DNA from: Leishmania mexicana MHOM/GT/2001/U1103 | Lineage: Eukaryota; Euglenozoa; Kinetoplastea; Trypanosomatida; Trypanosomatidae | Assembly (NCBI RefSeq): GCF_000234665.1 | Contig: NC_018337.1 | Location: 954,222 to 1,018,221, forward strand | Length of the DNA: 64,000 nt | Direction of reading: 5' to 3' | In this document: piece after piece, positions 9,199 to 19,900 of the stretch | Position numbering within the stretch: position 1 is the stretch's first letter | Layout of the letters: each line of letters begins with the position of its first letter | Notes under the pieces: generated by a model | Databases searched by the model: none | Told to the model about the DNA's origin: nothing | The model's input: only the letters and a program-made list of their open reading frames with translations | Position numbers and translations under genes: made by a program

Positions 9199-11808
9199 AT
9201 GTCCCGTATAGCACCCGTCGACTCTGTGAAGCTGCTGAAGGAACAACTATCGGAAAAGGAGTTTCGTATAGGCGAACTGGAGAACCGTGTCAAGGATCTC
9301 TTCAACGAAGCCAAAGAGCTCGATGAAAAGCTGCGTATCGCGAACCGCAATGCCCGAGTTCTTGAAGAGGAAAACAGCAGCTACCACATTCGAATCAAGA
9401 ACTTTGAGAAGGATGGCGATGCTTTGGATATCTTTCCCTTGCAGAAAGAGGCGATGAAGCTCATCCAAGAAAACGAGGAGCTGCGGCAGTCGCTCACAGA
9501 GGCTGAGAGACGTATGAGGGAGATATCCGGCCGCGAGCGCGACAGCGACCACGACGCTGACAAGCGAATTCGCGAACTGCAGAGCGAGTGCGAAAGAATG
9601 CGCAAGGAAAGACTGCGCGAGTACAAAGAGCTGGAGAGCACTAGACATCTGTGCGTTGACTTGCAAAAACGCCTCGATGAAGATGAGGAGACGCTGAAAT
9701 CAGCAAAAGAGCTGTGGGACCAGGAGCGCGATAGGTACCAGCAGAAGATTGACGAATTACTGGACTTCAATAAGCGTGCGGAACGGCCCCTAGTGACGCG
9801 CAGTGCTCGGCACAGGGATGGCTGTGCTGATGAGCCGCTGGAGCAATTTTTGTTGAAGGAAGAGGTTGCACAACTGGAAAGGACGTTGAAAGAGGTCCAG
9901 CACAAGAACTGGGAAAAGGAGAAGACGTGGGTTCGCACCGAGACCGAGCTGCGCCACCGCATCAACGAGTTGCAGGTGAGCGGCAGCTCGGAGAGCCGTA
10001 ACGACAATGCACTTTTCCAGGCCATGAAGGACCAAGTCAGGGCTTTGCAAGACGAAATTCAGGCTCTTCGGAGTGACAGTCGTGGGTCGCGATCGGCACA
10101 AGGCGTGCCAATGAGCTCGATGAGTACCCCCTGTATTGTGACACCGGCTGTAAAGAGCGGTGTAGTGGAGGAGTGGGCTGCTCGCTATGAATCCATATCG
10201 AGGGAAAACGACAACCTTCGCGATCAGGCGGACGCAGCGAAAGCAAAAATTCTTGAGCTTCAAAACCTTATCGACGAGAAGGTGGTGGCATGCAAAGAGA
10301 TGGAGCTTCGACTCGCAGCTGCACAGAAGCAACGTGCAACCGCTTCTCAGGCTCCAGTGGTAGACAGGCCATCATCTATTCGCGCGACCAGTGAGTGCAG
10401 TTATGGAAGTCGTTCAACCGGTGCTCCGCATAGGCAGGGTGATGCACGTGCGATGATGGTCATGAGGCAGCGTCTGCTTGACTTGGAGGCGGAGTTGAGG
10501 AGGCTCTGCAGCGCGCAAGAGCAGAAGGAGACGATCGGCCATGCTCGCCTTAAGGAGTATGAAAAGCAGATCGTGGAGTTACTACGGGAAAATGCAAATC
10601 TTAGAGATGCGAACATGGATCAGGGTAATACTGAGGGCGGATGCAGTGTGATGGATTTTTCGGATGGGGTGATGCGTTTGACGAAGGACAAGCGGGAGTC
10701 GGTAGAGGAAGTGATGCGACTTCTTGAATTCGCGTGGGACAGCGAAGATGAGCTGAATCGACAGCTGCGCAGAGCCAAGTACCAAAATGCGGCCATGGGT
10801 GCTCAGGGCGCCGCTAAGGACGACGAGATTCAGCGCCTCCAGAAATCTGTCAATATCTTGGAAAGCAAGCTGCGAGACGTGGAACAACGGGCGCACGACA
10901 GCGACGATTTGAAAGACGCCGTGGGTGAACTACGTAAGCAACGCCGAGGTCTGACCGATGAAAACGACAAGCTGCGGAAAAAGATTGGAGATCTGGAGAA
11001 GGCTAAGGAGGAGGTAGTGCGACAGCAGAACGCAAAGCAACATGATGCTAAGCGACGCATTGAACGGCTGCAGACTGAGATTGATGATTTGACGCACAAA
11101 CTGGCCAACGCGCGTAAGCCAGGCAGCCAACCTGTCTCTCCACGCCTCAGTACCCGCTCCCCGAAACCCGGTACTCACTCTCCGAGACCCAGCGCCCGAC
11201 GTCGCACACCTGAGGCAACTGCTCTGTCCCAGTTATCTGTCCGCTCCACAGATGAGCAGCGTCGAAGTGCTGTCCCTGAAGGTGCCCACCTCGCTTTCAC
11301 AGTCGTGGAATTAACGGATGTGCTGCGCAACGGTCGACCGATCACTGAACCCGGCCACGTCATCATCAAACTGAAGTCCATTAAGGAGAAGTACAAGACT
11401 TCCGTAAAGGTGTTGTCTTCTGTGATCCGCTTTGATGAGACATTTGTGTTCTATCTCGCGCAACCAGACCAGGATGTCATCACTCTACACGTCTTTTATA
11501 AGCCGCATGGCGGGCCCCGTGAGTTTCATATCGGGGACGCCTGCTTCTCCATGGCGACACTGTACCGAGGACTTCCTCGCCAGCGCATAGCTCCCGTGGT
11601 GCAGAGTCCTGGAACAAAAGAAGCGCGTCGTGCCGCACAGGTCGAAGTTCGTTTGCAAACGGATGACTTTGGAAAAACGACGGTGCATACGGAGGAGGAA
11701 GTGAAGGAGAAGATGCGTTTCATCGAACTCGTGAACAGGTTTGAGAAGGGCTCCCCAGAGATGCTGCACGCGGTGGATGTTTACATGGCGTCCAACGAGC
11801 TACAGTAA
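9199..11808 (+). CDS. CC2D-like protein: long coiled coil with C-terminal C2-like domain
   Basis: The protein is 869 residues, starting MSRIAPVDSVKLL at the first ATG of the frame. Residues about 8-210 and 225-640 are almost continuous coiled coil rich in E, K, R and L, with a Ser-rich break near 295-320 and another near 395-420. Residues about 640-690 are a basic Ser/Pro linker with repeated S-P-R motifs. Residues about 698-835 look like a C2 beta-sandwich (LAFTVVELTDVL start, then alternating hydrophobic strands). This order matches the T. brucei coiled-coil and C2-domain protein CC2D, which is needed to assemble the FAZ filament, and the length is close. Basal-body C2 proteins are an alternative. 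It is the first gene of the plus-strand unit, directly after the strand-switch region and near FAZ1-type genes, which supports a FAZ role. Confidence 0.85.
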   Translation: MSRIAPVDSVKLLKEQLSEKEFRIGELENRVKDLFNEAKELDEKLRIANRNARVLEEENSSYHIRIKNFEKDGDALDIFPLQKEAMKLIQENEELRQSLTEAERRMREISGRERDSDHDADKRIRELQSECERMRKERLREYKELESTRHLCVDLQKRLDEDEETLKSAKELWDQERDRYQQKIDELLDFNKRAERPLVTRSARHRDGCADEPLEQFLLKEEVAQLERTLKEVQHKNWEKEKTWVRTETELRHRINELQVSGSSESRNDNALFQAMKDQVRALQDEIQALRSDSRGSRSAQGVPMSSMSTPCIVTPAVKSGVVEEWAARYESISRENDNLRDQADAAKAKILELQNLIDEKVVACKEMELRLAAAQKQRATASQAPVVDRPSSIRATSECSYGSRSTGAPHRQGDARAMMVMRQRLLDLEAELRRLCSAQEQKETIGHARLKEYEKQIVELLRENANLRDANMDQGNTEGGCSVMDFSDGVMRLTKDKRESVEEVMRLLEFAWDSEDELNRQLRRAKYQNAAMGAQGAAKDDEIQRLQKSVNILESKLRDVEQRAHDSDDLKDAVGELRKQRRGLTDENDKLRKKIGDLEKAKEEVVRQQNAKQHDAKRRIERLQTEIDDLTHKLANARKPGSQPVSPRLSTRSPKPGTHSPRPSARRRTPEATALSQLSVRSTDEQRRSAVPEGAHLAFTVVELTDVLRNGRPITEPGHVIIKLKSIKEKYKTSVKVLSSVIRFDETFVFYLAQPDQDVITLHVFYKPHGGPREFHIGDACFSMATLYRGLPRQRIAPVVQSPGTKEARRAAQVEVRLQTDDFGKTTVHTEEEVKEKMRFIELVNRFEKGSPEMLHAVDVYMASNELQ

Positions 11809-14800
11809 CTTTTCGCGTGCATCAACGGCACAGGCGCAAAAGGCGGAGTCTTCGCGGTGATTTCTTTTTGTGGCATTCGTATGTGTGCATGTCAGTGGGC
11901 GGGGGTGAGTACGTGTCTGCTTTTAGCTATTTTCCATTTCCATTTGTGTAGATTTTTTTCTCCCATATGCGTTTAGTCTCTTGAACGCTGGCTTCTCGTT
12001 TGGAGAAGCCTTAGCAGCCGTGCTATAGATGCGCGTGGAATGCGAACCGTGTGCGAGCGCGCTCTCTCGCGTGTCTCTCTTTTTTTTTTTCGGCTGCATT
12101 CGGCACGAGCCGGCTTCGTTTGTGAGCCTTTGTTTCCTACGCGCGCATTTTCTGTCGTGTGCATATGTATGTATATGTGTATGCATGTGTGTATGCGTGG
12201 AGGTGCACTGGAGCCGGATTTCGAGACAAAAAGGCAAGCAAGCCGACACACATCAGCAGTAGCGTTTTGCAAGCACAATGAAAGTGAAGGAAGGAAAACA
12301 CCGCTTCTTTTGTTTTGTTTATCATCACACACTGCTCTCACTGCCCTACTTCTCCTGATACGCTGTGCTTTGTTTACATCTGGCTTCATTTCATCGTTTG
12401 CTTTGTTTTTTACTGGTTGGATGCGGTATTTAAATCGCAAGGACCAGTATAGTTTTGTGTCGTTCCCTGTTCGTTTCGAGACTGCAACAGCGAAGTGTAA
12501 AATTTTTCTTTTTTTTTCGGCACTCGGCCGTCACGCTACCGTTATCTTCCGCACATTTTTTCTTCGCTTTCTCTATGCTAGCTTTTTTCTTGGTGTGTTT
12601 GTGCTCACTTGTGTTCTGCGCTGTGTAGTCCGTCAAGTCCTCTCTCTCGTGCTTTCATTCGCCCTCGCTTCCTCTCTTCTCCGTGATGGCCACTCTTGTG
12701 AAGCCTTCCACGCTTTTTTCTTTGTGTTTCATCATTGCTCTTTTTTTTCTTTCACCTTTGCCTACACGATGTTCGAGAGCGCAGCGCACTCGGATTGGGT
12801 GCACCGTTTCGCTCTTGCTCTTTTTCTTTTCTTTGGGGCGGGAGAGGGGGGGGGGCTGAGTACTGCTAAGAGGACCTCTTTTCTGTTGATCAGCGGCGTA
12901 TGTATGTTATCTTGAGCGATGTAGGCACGTAGCTGTACAACATGACTTATCATGAAGTCCAGTAGAGGTGACGACGCGTCTATAAAGAAGAGAACATATT
13001 GGATGATACTCGTTTTCTTGAAGCGCGCGTCATCATCTGGTTTTCCTGTGCGCTTCTTCCCTTCATCCGGTTTTCTCATCGTTGTCTTGGCGTTTGCGTG
13101 ATGCGCTTTCCTGCACACCTTCCGACATCCACGTGCGACTCTCGACACGCACCACGTAGAAGGAACAGAACGGTTACGTTTCAGCTAGGCTCTCGCTGTA
13201 AGGCCCTTGTCGCTTCGTGACTCATGTCGGGCCTTCTGTTCGCTTCTACTTGTCGTTGACGACGCTGAGAAACCAAACTGGGAAAATATGGAAAAAAACG
13301 AACGAAAGAGGCAGCAATGCTTTTGTTTTCCCTACATCTCTGCCCTCTTGACTCTCGTCCACTCCCACCCACCCCTTTCGGAAGGCATATGCGCCCTCAT
13401 CCTTCAGTCGACACTACCCTGGAAAAGGCGGCGGAAGGGAGAGAGTGTGATGAAAGGTAGAAGGGGAGCCCCCCTTCTCCCCGCGCACGCAGCAACAACA
13501 GAAAAATGCTTCTGTTCGTTCCAATGGAAAAAATCGCTATCCTCCACAGCAGCCGTAACGGAAAGCGAAACGAAGACAGGCGTCCTTTTCCGTGATATTG
13601 CCTCTTCTCTCCATCTTTCTACACAAGAACACCAGGATATAAGTGCACGGGAGGGAGGCACCGCCTGGTGTTCTGCTTCCTGCTTTGGCGCGCCGTTGTT
13701 CATCAGCACGCATCCTCCTTTTTTTCGTTTCGGATTTCCGTGCTCGAACTGGGACGCTTCAGTTTCGTCCTCTTCTTGACTTGCACTTCCTTTTTTCCAC
13801 CTGTCCTTCTACCATTCCTTTTGTTTTCTACTTGGTGTTTTCGAGTTAGAGGGCAGCGCAGAGATATACATGTATGCATGAGTCTGTGTGTCTGTGTGTA
13901 CTTGTAGATGAGATGGCGTGTGTGCTTTTTTTTACCAAACACGAACACATGAACAACGGAAGAAAAAACATCAATAGCATCAGCAACGGCTTCGATGCAG
14001 GTATGAAAGTTGCAGTCAGGGAGCCCCATCAGATGGGAAGAGAGAGAGGGAGGTGGAGGACAGCATAGCTTGAGGCGCAGCGAGGAGGTTCCAAACATGT
14101 GCACATACCATAAAAAAGGTTCGCTGATGCGGATGCGCCTTGGCGCGCCGTGTGCCGGAGGGTATCACTTCGTAGTGTCAGTTTCGCAGTCGAGATTTAT
14201 CTCTCATTTCTTTTACTGCGTCATTGCCAGTGTGCCCTATGCGGACGACACAGAGAGAGAGAGCAAGCGTATCAGCCAGCTGCCGTGAATTGCCCTTCAC
14301 AAAGCCCACCCACTCAGCAGTTCTCCGCTGACCTCTCAGGCGCGAGGCTGCTGCAGCCTACTCCTCAGTATCGTTGATGTACGATGCATATATATTTCTT
14401 GCCGTGATCTTGTCTCTCTGGAAAAGAAGCCATTCTATTCCTCTCACTTGATTACTCCTTCCGCGATGCGCTTCGCACTCTCCCCTTTTCGACCGTCCCC
14501 ATTTTTCTCTGCATCGCGCTACATTCCGGGCTGTCATTGCACTCTGTCTGAAAATACACCATCTGTGCCTTCTTTTCTTGCAGAACGACAACAACACCAC
14601 ATTCAAGCACTTCAGAAAGAACACGAGCGCTGAAGGCATCAACAGGGCACTCCCATAGGAGGCGGCGACCACTTTTTTCCGTTCTCCTGGTTAGCTCTCT
14701 TACGATTCCCATTGCTCATTATTCTGGCGATAAAAAAAACATTAGACACACGAAGCACACACGAACAACCACACGGCCACAGCACACGATTGTTGCTTTC

Positions 14801-15075
14801 CGACCGCAGCACAGGCACAGCGAGAGACACGCGATTACATGTCTGTTGCACGCGTGACTTGACTAGATGGTCTCTTAGAAACCTGAGCGTTTTGTTACTG
14901 TACAGGATCCTTGTCGGATCACTCGCACATAGGGCCGCGTCACCGGCTCGTGTCACCTCCTCCTCCTCTTGCACTGGCTGCCTGCGCGCGCGTGTTTTCT
15001 CGCGCCAATTGCTGTGCCTAGAACGCCTGAAAGCTGGAAAAGGAGCGGAAGGGAAAGAAGGTGCGCGGCGCAGGC
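11809..15075 (+). other. Intergenic/UTR DNA, 3.3 kb
   Basis: This presumably holds the 3' UTR of the CC2D-like gene and the 5' UTR of the next gene. It is mostly T/C-rich with homopolymer T runs (12081-12091, 12508-12518), G runs near 12846-12855 and short GT stretches. Open frames up to about 290 codons exist at 12040-12915 but are phenylalanine/leucine/serine-rich low complexity and resemble no protein, so I annotate no gene. Confidence 0.6.
14953..15021 (+). promoter_or_regulatory. Candidate spliced-leader acceptor for the 15076 gene
   Basis: A C/T tract at 14953-14970 (tcacctcctcctcctctt) has its first downstream AG at 15020-15021. The resulting 5' UTR would be about 54 nt, ending just before the ATG at 15076. 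This supports that ATG over the upstream GTG-led frame. Confidence 0.5.
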
Positions 15076-16929
15076 ATGAACTCGATCACGGATAGGGTGA
15101 TCGCATTTCGCCTTCCACAAGATGGGGTGGAGGAGGAGGCTTACGGCCTGTGCCTTCGAAGAGAAGGGAACACGCTGCGCGTGATGATGTTGCAGGAGAA
15201 CAACCACGAGCGACCACTGAGGTCAGTGCTGCGCAAGCTATCCGACGAGGATGCCGTCGTGAGCGAGCTCGAGAACCGCTTTCAGTCACTACAGCCGAAT
15301 CTGTTAGAGGAGAATGACGAGGCGAGGCAGAAGAAGTGCCGCTTGCAAAAGAGAATGCTACAGTGGGCTGTTCGCCGATTGGAGGGGGTCGATGAGAAAG
15401 AGTGGGCACTGATGTCGCAGCAACACCGCCCTTCTGCCATGGTTAGCTCTGTCGGATGCACCGCGGCTTCCATCGCTGAAGGGAAGAGTCTTGTGTCATC
15501 TACGTGGGTTGATGCGCAAAGACTGCTCCGCAGCGGCAAGGAAATGGTGCTGCAGCTGCGTCAGGTTGGCGAGCAGCGGATGGACAGATCTCTGTATGAC
15601 TCAATCGGAGAGACGTACCTGTCCGACTCGACCTTGTCTTACTCGTCCGTTTTGCAAGAGTCGCTGTCGCTTGGCGTCCTGCACAAGTGGATCACGACTT
15701 TCATGGATTACCAACGTGTCTGCTACATGGAGGACGGGGGCGCAGAGCTGCAGCAACAGATGACCGCGTGTCAGAGCAGCCTGCAATCGGCGCGCGAGCG
15801 GCGCAGCTCGCTGGCGAAGCAGGCAGATCTCATCAAAAAAGGAAATTGCTACAGTCGCACCCAGACGGTGCGCAGTGTCCCCATAGAGGACGTCCTCTAC
15901 CTCATGACGTTTGAGAAGGTTACCGCCCGGCAGTACCTTCTCAAGGAGCGCATCCCTCTCGAATCGCTGGAGGAGGCGCTGAGGAAGTCGCTTGTTGGTC
16001 CGCAAAGTGCCTGCGGGTTCCGCGACGAAGAGCAAGCTAGAATATCGACGGTTTCCTTCCCTCGGGTGGAACACACCGTCACAGAACCCACACACACCAA
16101 TCGCACCCCCACCGGTGCCTCGACGCACCCTTCGCCGGAGGCTGAGTCGGCGCGGACAGGAGCGTGGGCGAACGGGCGTCACGTTCCACGGCTGCGTGCC
16201 TCCACAGACGACGGCGGAAATATGAACGATGCCGAGAGTCGCTGTGCCGCGGTGCCGTCCTCGGCCGATGCATTGAGGGAACAGACGGATGAAACCCACG
16301 TTGCGAGGGGGGTAAAACGTGCATCTCGCAGGAACAGCGGTTCATCGTTGTCGGATGGCAAGGTTGCAGTGACACACGCCATGACTACCACCACTACAGC
16401 AACAGGTGCCGTCACTGCTTCTTTTTCTTCGACCACCCAGGCGGTCAGAGAAAACGGTGCGTCTTTTCCGTCACGTGAGCCTAGCGCACCGTCAGCTTCT
16501 GGTGATGCCCAGCACGTACTCGCAGATATCAAGAACCACTTTAAAAACGTACAAGAGACCCTCCTGGCATGCTTGGAGGAGTACGAGCAGCTGGAGGAGA
16601 AGTACTCTAACACCGTAGAGCAGAGTAAACAGCTTCTGCAGACTTTGGAGGAGCGCGACGACGAGATTGCGCGGCTGCGCGAGGACTTGTCACAGGCGAC
16701 ACAGAAGCAGCTCTTGGCAAGCCGTGTAATTTCACCACTGCAGCAGAATCAGTTCGAGGCGTCAAGCGGTGACCGGCGTAACGGACACCAGAACTGTGGT
16801 GATGAGGTCCGGCTTCAATTTACGACTTCCAGCGCATGCGATGCGGGGGCTTTTGCGAGGCACGTGGAGTACTTGCTGGATGATACGCTGGATTTTGTAC
16901 GAGGGGCTGCTGCGGCCCCAGTCATGTGA
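15076..16929 (+). CDS. Conserved-looking hypothetical coiled-coil protein, 617 aa
   Basis: I do not recognise this protein. The open frame extends back to a GTG at 15061, but the first ATG is at 15076 (MNSITDRVIAFRLPQ), so I start there. The N-terminal ~330 residues look folded, with mixed hydrophobic and charged segments. A helical charged block lies near residues 75-105 and a possible coiled coil near 220-260. Residues about 335-475 are Ser/Thr/Ala-rich and probably disordered, including a run of Thr near residue 437. Residues about 479-545 are a clear coiled coil containing CLEEYEQLEEKYSN. A short ordered tail follows (RHVEYLLDDTLDFVRG). Coding-like GC and codon use separate it from the flanking UTRs. 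It sits between the CC2D-like gene and a FAZ1-domain gene, so a cytoskeletal role is possible, but that is inferred from position only. Confidence 0.85.
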   Translation: MNSITDRVIAFRLPQDGVEEEAYGLCLRREGNTLRVMMLQENNHERPLRSVLRKLSDEDAVVSELENRFQSLQPNLLEENDEARQKKCRLQKRMLQWAVRRLEGVDEKEWALMSQQHRPSAMVSSVGCTAASIAEGKSLVSSTWVDAQRLLRSGKEMVLQLRQVGEQRMDRSLYDSIGETYLSDSTLSYSSVLQESLSLGVLHKWITTFMDYQRVCYMEDGGAELQQQMTACQSSLQSARERRSSLAKQADLIKKGNCYSRTQTVRSVPIEDVLYLMTFEKVTARQYLLKERIPLESLEEALRKSLVGPQSACGFRDEEQARISTVSFPRVEHTVTEPTHTNRTPTGASTHPSPEAESARTGAWANGRHVPRLRASTDDGGNMNDAESRCAAVPSSADALREQTDETHVARGVKRASRRNSGSSLSDGKVAVTHAMTTTTTATGAVTASFSSTTQAVRENGASFPSREPSAPSASGDAQHVLADIKNHFKNVQETLLACLEEYEQLEEKYSNTVEQSKQLLQTLEERDDEIARLREDLSQATQKQLLASRVISPLQQNQFEASSGDRRNGHQNCGDEVRLQFTTSSACDAGAFARHVEYLLDDTLDFVRGAAAAPVM

Positions 16930-19900
16930 GCAGGGCCACTGATGAGTGCCTAAAATACAACCGTCACGTGGCACGCTGGAGCGCGTCAAAAGTCGCGCGC
17001 GCGGTGTCTGCTCCCCATCTCGCCCTGCCATGAATGTGCTGTGTTTTTTCTTTGTGTGTGTGCTCCGACGTGTGCAGGAGTAGATCTGTGGAGCAAAGAA
17101 GTGTGAGGGAGGCGATAGGAACAAAGGATGTACAGCACACGCTGTAGTGCATGTGTGCGCCGCTCTTTTTCTGCCTCTTTCCACCCCATTTGGCGCATGT
17201 GCATGTACGATGGAGGGGTGGGGTGGGGGAAAGCACATGCGGACAGGATGGAAAGAGAAAAAAGTAGCTAAGGGCATTTACGCAACTCATGGGGTCAGTA
17301 GTTTTCAAGGATTTTTTTTTCCGCGTGACATGTTGGCATCAGTTGTCACTATGTAAACTTACTCTAGGGACGTCCCGGAAGGGAATGATTTACAGGGGCG
17401 GGAGAGAGGTTGATGAGGTAGAAAAGTTAGTGCCGCACAACCATCGTGCCGCCATTCACGTGACTCCTCCCACCTCGAACCTTTCCCCTTAATCATACAG
17501 AGAAAGGCACCCGCCGAAGACCCTTTCATCGCTTGATGCCTTTTTCCCCGTTTGACCAAAATGTTCCTTTTTAAAATTTATTTCGCGTTTACTTAGCTTC
17601 TCCACTCTTGTAGTCCCTGTTGTTTGCTTTTTTTTTCGTGGTGTTTCTCTCCTCCGGCGTTCAGTAGGGCATAGAACGATCTCGGCGCCAGCGTCTCTCT
17701 GTTTGGGTGCGCGGAAAGAAAACGAAAGACTTCGTAAAGACAGGGATGAGGTGACCAACGATACACGCGTACGCTCACACACACACACACAGACAGGCCG
17801 ACAACGCGAAGAAAAAAGGGGTGGGGATGCGGTTCTTTTTTTTTTCTTATCGCTACGGTGATTCATTTTTTTTTTTTCTGTCGTGTGTGTGTGTGTGTGT
17901 GTTTGTGCACTTCTCTCCGCTGCCCCTCTTCTTCGTGCACCTGTTTCGTTTTCTTTCTTCCTTTCCAGCTCCCTCTCTTTTTCGTCTACATCACGTGTAT
18001 CTTTTTTTTTTCCTTTTGTTTTCCGTTGTCGCTCGCGTGCGTACATCTTCTTACCGTTACCTTTGACCACCACCGCTGCCTTCCTAGTGCTGCTGCTTTT
18101 CTTGCTTGAGTCATCCTGTGTGTTTCTGCTTGTACGCTTTTTTTTCCAGTTTGCCTCCTCATACAGCTCGATTTCTCCACTTGGTGCTCCTGCTCTTTAG
18201 CGTGCGCTTTCGTGTCTGTCTTTCCTCCGGAAAGGAGTTACCCACGCTGTACGCTTTTCGTTGTCGTCATCCCCCACTGTGACACCTTTTTTTTATATAT
18301 ATTCCTTTTTGCTCTTCTCTTCCTCACCATTGTAAGCCTGGTCTCCCAGTAGTGCATACGGCTGATATGCGAGTGGGTGGGAGGGAGGGGGAGGGGTAGA
18401 GAGAGGGATTCGTGGAGGGCCATTCCATCGAACGCCGTATTTGTCGGTTCTATTGGTGCTCCTGCCACTTCTGCAGTCTTCTTTTCTAGCTTGTCTTTCC
18501 ACTCTTTGTGGCAGTGCAAGACTCACAGGAAAGCGGACAGGCTCGGCTGAAAGAAGAGTTGGAAGACACACAAACAACCACACAGCGGAAGTCTTTTCTT
18601 ATTTTCGCATGTCATCTCGATGCGATTGCTACGCATTGGTGTTTCTCGTGTGCACTGCGTGGTAATGTGACACGACGGTCTTTGCGTTGTAGAGGATGTG
18701 TACCGACTGCTGAATGACGTGGCGGCCGTTGCCCATGTCCATGTCCAAAATGTGCACCCAAGCGTCAGCAGAATCCTTCCCCCCAACCTTCCACACTGGC
18801 GTAAGACTAGGGTAGCGCAACGTCGGCGGCAGGAAGGATGGGGGATGCACAGGTTCCGAGAGACTAGCTTTCCAGTACGAAAAAATGGAGCGAAAAGCGG
18901 CTGCCTTCCCCCACGAAAGTTCTTAGAAACGATACAGCACGGCATGCCTGCGTTTGTGTGCGTGCGCGTGCGCACTACTCTCCCCTTCACCCTCCCCCCT
19001 TCCCCCAACTCCAGCCCACCTGCACAACAGCAGCGACATAAAAAGCAACCGGTGAAAAACGGAACTCTACGCGAAAGGAACTAACAAAGTGAATTAAGAC
19101 TTTGATTCAAAGTCACGTGGCATGGCATCCGCGCGACTCTGAGCCGCACATTAACCTTTGCTCTTATCGCCTCGGTGCTCTCTCCCGATGTAGTGCGAAG
19201 AGGAAAGAGGGAGAGTTGCACTCATGCAGCCTTGCGTAGGCGTTCCGCTAATGTGGCGCGCTACTCTATGCGACATCCCGGCCGCATGCTCTCCCCCCTC
19301 CTCTTGCCCCGTGCATGGCCTCGTTCGTTATCCATGTGCTCTTCGCACTCGGCCTCCTTCGCCCTCTCCACTTCCTTCTCCTTTCCTCTGCTCATTATCT
19401 TCCTCCCTCTCGTCTACTGTGATAACGGCTTTATTCTTTTTTCCCCCATTTGTCCCTTGCGTGCGCTCTGCCGCTCCCTACATCATGGAATGCGCCTCCT
19501 TCAAAATTTGGCAGGTGAGGTCCCGACAAGTGCACGTTTGCTTCTTTTTTTTTGTGGGTTTGTGTGTCTTGACGACGAGAACGGCAACATTGAGATTCTC
19601 ATTTCGCCTCGTTGACCCCTCTCTTTTTTTGATGCGCAAATCTAGAAACTAAGCAACCCCCGCCTCTCCCTTACACCACATCCACACAGAGAAGAAAAAC
19701 AAAGCGAAAACAACCGAAAAAAAGAGAGCCACGTGACAGGGGCCCTTCTTTACATCGACTCTCTGCCCTCCCTCCCTTTTTTTTCGCTCCTAGCGCAGAG
19801 ACCTTGCTTCTCTGGCCCCCTTTTTTTTCGTTGTTTCGCCAGGCACATCGCCCTTTCCGTATTCGCACAACCTCACTAGATTCAAAGTCTGCCCTGAAAG

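Noticed and set aside
15061..15075. Longer starts at GTG or TTG for genes at 15076, 21681, 38944, 47623 and 61404
   Set aside because: Trypanosomatid nuclear genes start at ATG, and the predicted splice acceptors and conserved N-termini fit the ATGs chosen.
17883..17902. Telomere-like or origin-like meaning for GT dinucleotide runs
   Set aside because: Such runs are spread through all UTRs here and do not match the TTAGGG-type telomere repeat.
18629..18850. 73-codon minus-strand frame with a protein-like middle
   Set aside because: It opposes the transcription direction of the unit, is short, and I recognise no family.
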